In this document: one piece after another, positions 59,157-64,000 of the stretch
How positions within the stretch are numbered: the stretch's first letter is position 1
Layout: each line of letters starts with the position of its first letter
NCBI GenBank assembly: GCA_009837445.1
Contig: VXTM01000010.1
Coordinates: 1-64,000 of the forward strand
DNA from: Acidimicrobiaceae bacterium
GTDB taxonomy: Bacteria > Actinomycetota > Acidimicrobiia > Acidimicrobiales > Aldehydirespiratoraceae
Length of the DNA: 64,000 nucleotides
Direction of reading: 5' to 3'
The notes under the pieces: generated by a model
Told to the model about the DNA's origin: nothing
What the model saw: the letters and a program-made list of their open reading frames with translations, nothing else
The model's database searches: none
Made by a program: the position numbers and the translations under genes

Positions 59157-60359
59157 TTAGTCCTTCTCCAGGTTCTGAAGGATGTGGACCTTGCCATCGT
59201 ACTCGAGTGGTTGAACGCCAATGTTTCTGCCCTTCCACACACCAACGCTCGCATCGAGCACCCTGTAGATGTTTAGAGCTACATGACGAACATGCTCAAA
59301 GCCCGAGAGCCAGTGATGCTCATTCGCCAGTGCTTGTATGTCCTGAGAATTCTCTCGCACATGGTTTAGCCACTTGTCTACGAGTTCTGGGCCCAATAGC
59401 GAGTCTGACTTGCTGCTGTTCACGCGGCGAGTCGTCACGACGAAGTTCTCAATATGCGAGAGCCTCGTCCGCGACCACGGTATTACATGATCTAGAGAAC
59501 CTGAACTGACGCTGATTGGCTCGTCAGAAAGGACACACTTGCCACCTTGCAGCTCTATCAGTCCCCTTCGCATCTTGATTGAAGGCATACTTCTTTCTCG
59601 ACCGAACAGATGTGAGTGGATGTCGAATTCGATGGCGCTGAGACTGTTGATTCTTGCGACTAGTTCCGAGAACTTGAGTTCGATTAGCGAACGCAGCACT
59701 CCAGAGAATCTCGTCAGCTGTTCGGCGGCATCTGGAAACAATTCGATGCTGGACCCATGCTTGCTGTACAGAAACTCAACATGATGTCTATCAAGTTCTT
59801 GGAGCCGCGGCACGGGGTTCTTCCAGAGTGCATCGCCGATGAGTTTGACGGCCTGCCCTTTGCGTCGTCGCCAGACATCGCCTAATTCACCGCAGTTGCT
59901 CAATCTAAGGTCTATGACTTCGAGCGGCTGATCATGGAGTTTCTCGTCTTCGATCTGTCTGCCGATTTCTTGGAGCACTTCCCGGAGGCTGTGTATCTGT
60001 AGCATCGCGATGGTATCGGTAGTGGATTTCCCATCTCTATGCTTCTTGTTGACGTATGACTGACGGAGCGGTTCATCGCCATATGGTCGTCCGTGTTCCC
60101 AGTGAATGTTCAAGTAATGTGCAGCAAGGACGCTCTTTGAGATCCGTAGATCGTCTCTCGATAGAGTAGGCACGAGATCAAGTAGTACAAGAAGCAGACC
60201 CAGCTTATTGGTGCCAGTCTTTGGCGCGCGCCGCAGCACCTCAAGGACGCCTTGAATGGGATCGAGAGCTGATTGATCCAAAGGGCGGCCTGTGTTCACG
60301 TAGGCCACTCTAGCTCGGTGGGGTAAACAGACCCTGAGCACTACTTGCGGCTTGCCCAC
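59157..60359 (-). CDS. HNH endonuclease-domain protein, probable defence or mobile gene
   Basis: A 400-residue protein whose DNA is clearly poorer in GC (near 50% by eye) than all neighbours, indicating transfer. The C-terminal third has an HNH nuclease core: K274-C, D290-H291-V-I-P-W, N305 and N314-x-x-K317. The N-terminus (TNKLGLLLVLLDLVP, about 50-64) and YLNIHWEHGRPYGDEPLRQ (82-100) resemble a helical module found before HNH domains in stand-alone nucleases. GTG 60359 or GTG 60308 could start it. No methylase partner is present; a single-gene anti-phage or homing role is possible. Confidence 0.75.
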   Translation of the reverse strand: MGKPQVVLRVCLPHRARVAYVNTGRPLDQSALDPIQGVLEVLRRAPKTGTNKLGLLLVLLDLVPTLSRDDLRISKSVLAAHYLNIHWEHGRPYGDEPLRQSYVNKKHRDGKSTTDTIAMLQIHSLREVLQEIGRQIEDEKLHDQPLEVIDLRLSNCGELGDVWRRRKGQAVKLIGDALWKNPVPRLQELDRHHVEFLYSKHGSSIELFPDAAEQLTRFSGVLRSLIELKFSELVARINSLSAIEFDIHSHLFGRERSMPSIKMRRGLIELQGGKCVLSDEPISVSSGSLDHVIPWSRTRLSHIENFVVTTRRVNSSKSDSLLGPELVDKWLNHVRENSQDIQALANEHHWLSGFEHVRHVALNIYRVLDASVGVWKGRNIGVQPLEYDGKVHILQNLEKD

Positions 60360-60715
60360 GGATGAGTCGACTGTGGAACCCCTGGCGTGGGCGCTTCAAC
60401 CCCTGCTCACCACCGGCGGCGACCAGGCCGCGCAAGGCTCCCAGCCGCCCCTTGGCGATGGTCCATCGATTAGCGGGGAGCCTCAACGGGTGCTCCCGAT
60501 GCACTGGCGACCACGCTGCGATGGTCCTCAGTGATCCAGCCGATGCCGGTATCGACACCATACATTACTCTTCTATATTGACACAACTTGAGATATTAAG
60601 ACAATGAGTTAGACTCAAGTTCGCTGCCCTTTAGGGCTGTTCAGTCCTACCGGCGGCCTCGGAGCAGCCCTCGCGGCGCCCCAGCCGATCACACTTGAAC
60701 GGAGGGAGGGCCACG
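60360..60715. other. AT-rich intergenic region with inverted repeats upstream of the HNH gene
   Basis: This 356-bp gap contains no gene I can support. Its centre (about 60555-60625) is strikingly AT-rich. AACTTGAG (60585-60592) and CTCAAGTT (60614-60621) are perfect 8-bp arms around 21 nt, with TTGACA at 60578-60583 beside them but no fitting -10. GCCCTTTAGGGC (60626-60637) is a second small dyad. The first 180 bp are GC-rich and may be decayed coding sequence. The region could hold a promoter, an insertion boundary or a small RNA. Confidence 0.5.
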
Positions 60716-61135
60716 ATGGCCGCAACCCAAGCACAGCGCGCCGCGCTGTACACAGGCCTGGTGGAGTCGATGGACGAAGAAGCCGCAGACACCCTCATGG
60801 ACCAGCTCCCGCCCAGCGGCTGGGACCAGCTGGCCACAAAGGAGGACCTCGCCGGAGTAGAGCTGCGCTTGCAGGCTGTCTTGGCCGCGGCGGTCGCCGA
60901 GATGAACACCAAGTTCGCCGAGACCAACGGCAAGCTGGTGGAGACCAACGCCAGGATCACCGAGAGCAACGCCGAATTGCGGGTCGCCATGAACGAGGGC
61001 TTTGCTGAGGCTGCCAAGGGGCGGGCCGAGATCGTCAAGAGCCAGGCCAGGCAGCTCTACGTCATCGTCGCCACTATCGCCGCGGCCACCATCTCGATCT
61101 GGATAGCCCTCTTCACCGGAGCCTCCGGCGCGTAG
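60716..61135 (+). CDS. Coiled-coil protein with C-terminal membrane anchor
   Basis: A 139-residue protein from ATG 60716 with GGAGGGAGGG upstream. Residues about 40-110 form a heptad-rich coiled coil with a repeated unit (ETNGKLVETNARITESNAEL, NEGFAEA), and 112-134 are one membrane helix (LYVIVATIAAATISIWIALF). This tail-anchored coiled-coil plan resembles DUF1640/Bdr-like proteins. Function unknown. It lies between the HNH gene and the VapBC module, in the accessory patch. Confidence 0.7.
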   Translation: MAATQAQRAALYTGLVESMDEEAADTLMDQLPPSGWDQLATKEDLAGVELRLQAVLAAAVAEMNTKFAETNGKLVETNARITESNAELRVAMNEGFAEAAKGRAEIVKSQARQLYVIVATIAAATISIWIALFTGASGA

Positions 61136-61147
61136 CCGGCCAACCTG

Positions 61148-61540
61148 CTAGGGCTCGATGCGGGTGACGGTGGAGACCCGGTCGATTGTGCGGTCGAAGG
61201 ATGCGATGTCGTCTACGCCGGCCGTCTCGGCCAGCGCGACCAGGTAGGCGTCGCTGAAATCGATCCGGTGCACCTCGTAGACCTCGACGGCTCTCAGCAG
61301 CAGCCCGGGGTCCGCGGTCCGGATGCTCCCGAACGTGACTATCGATCGAGCCGACTCGGCAACCTGGCTTCTCGGGACCTCATAGAAAGACTCCAACACG
61401 TAGACGACTTCGGCCAGGATCAAGTCCGGCAGGATCAGTGCCTCGGCCGTCGAGAGGTACGCAGTGGCCCGAGCGGCAAGGTCGGGCGGGTCGCCCGTCA
61501 GATGACGGACCAGAACATTGGTGTCCAGCAGGGCTGTCAT
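61148..61540 (-). CDS. vapC: PIN-domain ribonuclease toxin (VapC family)
   Basis: A 130-residue PIN domain. The acidic active-site residues are visible: Asp in [12 protein letters not shown], Glu in LAEVVYVLE, Asp in [10 protein letters not shown] and Asp in ASFDRTID. VapC toxins cleave specific RNAs and are held inactive by VapB. ATG 61540 overlaps the antitoxin stop by 4 nt, giving the usual antitoxin-toxin order and coupling. Confidence 0.9.
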   Translation of the reverse strand: MTALLDTNVLVRHLTGDPPDLAARATAYLSTAEALILPDLILAEVVYVLESFYEVPRSQVAESARSIVTFGSIRTADPGLLLRAVEVYEVHRIDFSDAYLVALAETAGVDDIASFDRTIDRVSTVTRIEP

Positions 61541-61785
61541 CGAGCCCGCTGCGCCCACCGGTCCCGGGCCGTCGAGCGCACCTCGTCCCAGTCCGCTCCT
61601 CGCTTGGTCGCCGGCACTTCCACCGTTCCGGCCAACTCCAGCAGGTCGGGGGTCCGGGCCATGATCGCCCGATTCTGCTCCACCCTGAACACCACCTTGT
61701 CCCCAGTCTCCAGAGCCAGCGCATCGCGCACCGACTTGGGAATCGTCACTTGGCCCTTCGAAGTGACCCGCGCCGCAACGTCCAC
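61537..61785 (-). CDS. vapB: AbrB/MazE-type antitoxin (VapB)
   Basis: An 82-residue protein with an N-terminal swapped-hairpin DNA-binding domain ([19 protein letters not shown], then GDKVVF) and a C-terminal toxin-binding tail ([15 protein letters not shown]). GTG 61785 has AAGGAG 6 nt upstream on the minus strand. It probably represses its own operon through the dyad just upstream and neutralises the PIN toxin. Confidence 0.9.
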   Translation of the reverse strand: MDVAARVTSKGQVTIPKSVRDALALETGDKVVFRVEQNRAIMARTPDLLELAGTVEVPATKRGADWDEVRSTARDRWAQRAR

Positions 61786-61791
61786 GATTTT

Positions 61792-61818
61792 CTCCTTACA
61801 TTACCTCTGTAGTAAGGA
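61792..61818 (-). promoter_or_regulatory. VapBC operator dyad and ribosome-binding site
   Basis: TCCTTAC (61793-61799) and GTAAGGA (61812-61818) are perfect inverted 7-bp arms 12 nt apart. The proximal arm doubles as the AAGGAG ribosome site of vapB, and TAATGT (minus, 61803-61798) is a possible -10. Binding of the VapB-VapC complex here would block transcription and translation. Confidence 0.55.
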
Positions 61819-61890
61819 TACCAGTCGGCGGCGTACGAGAGCGACGGGCGACATTGCTCTCGCGCTCGCCGTTTGAGCACAATTGTCCTG

Positions 61891-62736
61891 ATGCCGGAGA
61901 GTGACGACGAGCGGGTCCAGCCCGCGTTGCATGCGGTTCTGACTAGCGATGTTGATGCGCTGCGGGCGGCACTCGAAGCCGATCCTGGGGCGGTGGACCT
62001 CAAGGTCGGCGAGAACACGATGCTCGAGTGGATGACCCAGCCGGAAGGGGGACCTCCGGCGCCTGAGATCGTCGAAGTGCTCATCGACGCGGGCGCTTAC
62101 CTGGATCGGGCCCTGAACCTCGCCGGGTGCTGGAACCTGGCCGACCTTTGCACACAGCTCTTGGCTGCCGGCGCGGACCCGGCAGCCCGGGCCGACGCCG
62201 GCATCACGCCGCTGGAGTCCGCGGCCATGCATAGCTCAACTGAGGCTGCCGACGTGCTCGTGGCGCACGGGCTGCACCGGCCCTCGCTCTGGCTGGCCGC
62301 AGCCGCGGGACGGCTGTCGGATGTGCAGCGCTGGGTCGCTGCCGACGGGTCGCTGCTGGCCGATCCCGGTCCGTACCGCCCGAACTGGGCCGACGTGGGC
62401 CGTCCGGCCGACGCTCCGCCGACCAACGACTCGGCCGAGATCGTGGGCGAGGCTCTCGTGTTCGCGGCCCTCAACGGCCGGCGAGCCGTCGTCGACTACC
62501 TCCTCGACGCTGGGGCGGACATCGACGCCCGTCCCTACCGCAACACGACCGGGCTGCACTTCGCCATCCAGTTCCAGCGCTCCGAGATGGTGAGGCACCT
62601 GCTCGACCGGGGCGCCTCCGTCACCATCGAGGACGCCAACTACGGCTCCAATGCCTCCGGGTGGGCCCAGGCCTGCGACGACGGCAGCGACACGGCGGCC
62701 GCGATCGGCGCGATGGTCGGCGCAGCGGGGGTCTGA
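61891..62736 (+). CDS. Ankyrin-repeat protein
   Basis: A 281-residue protein from ATG 61891 (an in-frame TTG at 61873 is the alternative). At least four ankyrin-type repeats are seen: DVDALRAALEADPG, IVEVLIDAGAYLD, LCTQLLAAGADPAARADAGITPLESAA, AVVDYLLDAGADIDARPYRNTTGLHFAI and MVRHLLDRGASVTIED. No signal peptide or catalytic domain. Likely a cytoplasmic protein-binding scaffold; sponge- and host-associated bacteria are often rich in such proteins, but that link is only suggestive. Confidence 0.8.
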   Translation: MPESDDERVQPALHAVLTSDVDALRAALEADPGAVDLKVGENTMLEWMTQPEGGPPAPEIVEVLIDAGAYLDRALNLAGCWNLADLCTQLLAAGADPAARADAGITPLESAAMHSSTEAADVLVAHGLHRPSLWLAAAAGRLSDVQRWVAADGSLLADPGPYRPNWADVGRPADAPPTNDSAEIVGEALVFAALNGRRAVVDYLLDAGADIDARPYRNTTGLHFAIQFQRSEMVRHLLDRGASVTIEDANYGSNASGWAQACDDGSDTAAAIGAMVGAAGV

Positions 62737-62764
62737 ACCGGCCGCCTGAACTGACGACTACAGC

Positions 62765-63550
62765 TCAGTTCGCTACGAAGCCCCCGTCGACGCACAGGAC
62801 CTGGCCGGTCATGAAGTCGCTGTCCGACGAGCACAGGAACATCACCGTGCCCACGATGTCCTCCGGCCAGGCCTGGCGGCGCAGCGCCTGGCTCTGGGCC
62901 ACCGCCTCCATGCGGTCGGGGGCGATGTGCTCGCCCACGGTCTCGGTGTTGGTCACCCCCGGCGCCACCGCGTTCACGGTGACGCCATAAGGCCCCGCCT
63001 CGCCGGCAAGGGCCCGGGTCAGGCCGATCACCCCGGCCTTGGAGGTGGTGTAGGCCGCCATCTGGGCCGGCCACATCAGATCGGTGCCCAAGGCCATATT
63101 CGACGAGATGTTGACGATCTTGCCGCCGCCCCGGTCCCTCATGTGGGGAAAGACCGCCTTGGCGCACAGCCAAGAGCCGATGACGTTCACCCGCTGCACC
63201 AGCTCGAACTCCTCCACCGGGACCTCCCAGAACGGGGTCCGGGGCTCGTCCAGGAACCGGAACATCACTGCCGCGTTGTTGATCAGCATGTCCACCCCGC
63301 CGAACCGCTCGACCGTGGCGCTTACCATGGCGTCGACGCTGGACTCATCGGTGATGTCCACCTCGATGGGCAGCGCCTCGCCGCCTGCCGCTTCGATGCG
63401 CTCGGCAGTGGCCTCGGCCTGTGCCCCGCGAATGTCGGCCACCGCCACGCGGGCTCCACCGGCGGCCAGCGCCTCGGCGTAGGCCGCCCCCAGACCGCCT
63501 GTCGCGGCCCCGGTGACGATGGCGGTCCTGCCCGCGAAGCGCTCAGCCAT
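62765..63550 (-). CDS. Short-chain dehydrogenase/reductase (SDR)
   Basis: A 261-residue classical SDR. Cofactor motif TGAATGGLGAAYAEAL (a spaced variant of TGxxxGxG), D-I-R after beta-2 suggesting NAD preference, NNAAV, Ser in NISSNMA, and Y-T-T-S-K as YxxxK. The C-terminus FMTGQVLCVDGGFVAN is standard. Stop 28 bp from the convergent ankyrin gene stop; 6 bp after the upstream DUF2339-like gene on the same strand. Substrate unknown. Confidence 0.9.
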   Translation of the reverse strand: MAERFAGRTAIVTGAATGGLGAAYAEALAAGGARVAVADIRGAQAEATAERIEAAGGEALPIEVDITDESSVDAMVSATVERFGGVDMLINNAAVMFRFLDEPRTPFWEVPVEEFELVQRVNVIGSWLCAKAVFPHMRDRGGGKIVNISSNMALGTDLMWPAQMAAYTTSKAGVIGLTRALAGEAGPYGVTVNAVAPGVTNTETVGEHIAPDRMEAVAQSQALRRQAWPEDIVGTVMFLCSSDSDFMTGQVLCVDGGFVAN

Positions 63551-63556
63551 CGGCGC

Positions 63557-64000
63557 CTACTCCTCGCCGGTCCCGGCAGGCTCGCCAGTATCGGCAGTCC
63601 CGGCAGGCTCGCCAGTATCGGCAGTCCCGCCAGTCTCGCCAGCATCGGCAGGCTCGCCTCCCTCGCCGGTTCCGCTAGTCCCGGCGGGCTCGTCGGCGTC
63701 GTCAGTCTCAAGCTCGTCGGATGCGGCCGGAGGTACCGGGGCGAGGTAGCCGACGATCAGCAGCAGCACCCCGACCACTATGAACGAGACAACCCGACCG
63801 AGCGCGGTGAGGCTGCTGAGATCGACCAGGAACAGCTTGGCCACCACCACCGCCATCCACGACGCGCCCGCCACCCACACCGACCGGCGGGCCAGGCGCA
63901 CCCCGGCCACCATCGACGACAGGGCGATCACCGCCCACAGGATCGACAGCGACGTCTGCAACTCGGTGGAGTCCCACAGCGACTCGAGATCCCACGGCAC
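63557..64000 (-). CDS. DUF2339-like membrane protein, C-terminal part (cut by window end)
   Basis: The visible 147 residues are the C-terminus of a larger membrane protein whose start lies beyond the window. Three membrane segments (SILWAVIALSSMVAGVRLA, ASWMAVVVAKLFLVDLSS and GRVVSFIVVGVLLLIVGYL) carry the DUF2339 end signature KLFLVDL. A disordered acidic tail of Gly/Thr/Glu/Pro-rich repeats follows. Function of the family is unknown. Confidence 0.75.
   Translation of the reverse strand: MPWDLESLWDSTELQTSLSILWAVIALSSMVAGVRLARRSVWVAGASWMAVVVAKLFLVDLSSLTALGRVVSFIVVGVLLLIVGYLAPVPPAASDELETDDADEPAGTSGTGEGGEPADAGETGGTADTGEPAGTADTGEPAGTGEE
63574..63627. repeat. 27-bp tandem repeat encoding GTADTGEPA units
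   Basis: Two exact copies of a 27-bp unit (63574-63600, 63601-63627) are followed by a degenerate third and fourth. They encode the acidic GTADTGEPA tail of the DUF2339-like protein on the minus strand. Slippage-prone, likely variable in copy number. Confidence 0.8.

Noticed and set aside
63574-63627. Possible CRISPR or attachment-site repeats
   Set aside because: Contiguous 27-bp copies in frame within a disordered protein tail, no spacers.
1-64000. tRNA, rRNA, integrase or transposase genes
   Set aside because: No cloverleaf-like segment, rRNA block or transposase motif was found on either strand in gaps or coding regions; apart from the HNH gene no mobile-element protein is visible.

Overview
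The window is GC-rich throughout (about 70% by eye) and gene-dense, and it looks like actinobacterial chromosome. Support comes from three LLM-class (F420-type) oxidoreductases, a WXG100 protein beside an FHA/FtsK-SpoIIIE ATPase, a FadD3-like ligase beside a P450, frequent GTG starts, ATGA/GTGA gene overlaps, and several promoters of the form TANNNT placed 7-10 nt before the start codon (leaderless or nearly leaderless transcripts). The mix of TauD, CaiB, LLM, DUF1214-like and SDR enzymes suggests an uncultured, nutrient-scavenging lineage such as Acidimicrobiia. That placement is inference only, because no rRNA, tRNA or ribosomal protein gene is present.

Layout. 0.1-4.8 kb (minus): a four-gene operon of zinc-type dehydrogenase, FAD oxidoreductase, amidase and TauD-like dioxygenase. 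4.9-6.8 kb (plus): LLM oxidoreductase and a crotonase. 7.0-11.6 kb: a two-gene type VII secretion-like unit. 11.7-12.5 kb: a PaaG-like crotonase. 12.6-15.8 kb: iron uptake (FbpA-like lipoprotein and FbpB-like permease, no ATPase) followed by a bacterioferritin with an altered ferroxidase site. 15.9-19.4 kb: a DPP-IV-type peptidase and a DUF1214-like protein. 19.6-26.0 kb (minus): a tightly overlapped six-gene operon containing a two-subunit B12-dependent acyl-CoA mutase. 26.1-28.7 kb (minus): modABC. 28.8 kb: MscS.

30.0-38.3 kb (plus): an amino-sugar operon of ROK repressor, M20 amidohydrolase, sugar ABC transporter, YhfX-like PLP protein, ROK kinase and NagB. 38.3-45.9 kb: FAH-family hydrolase, O-methyltransferase, DUF1295 membrane protein with a truncated FabH overlapping it, photolyase, LLM enzyme, acyl-CoA ligase and two small membrane proteins. 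45.9-48.8 kb (minus): P450 and FadD3-like ligase. 48.8-52.6 kb: glycolate oxidase glcDEF. 52.7-56.6 kb: VWA lipoprotein, a permease-prefix-domain membrane protein without a normal start codon, and a yeast-type cytosine deaminase. 56.6-59.1 kb: serine hydrolase, SnoaL-like protein, SDR.

59.2-62.7 kb is an accessory patch: an HNH nuclease gene of clearly lower GC, an AT-rich intergenic stretch, a coiled-coil membrane protein, a VapBC toxin-antitoxin pair and an ankyrin-repeat protein. The window ends with an SDR and the C-terminal part of a DUF2339-like membrane protein. The strongest candidates for undescribed biology are the B12 mutase operon, the amino-sugar/YhfX operon, the HNH patch and the minimal WXG100/FtsK pair.
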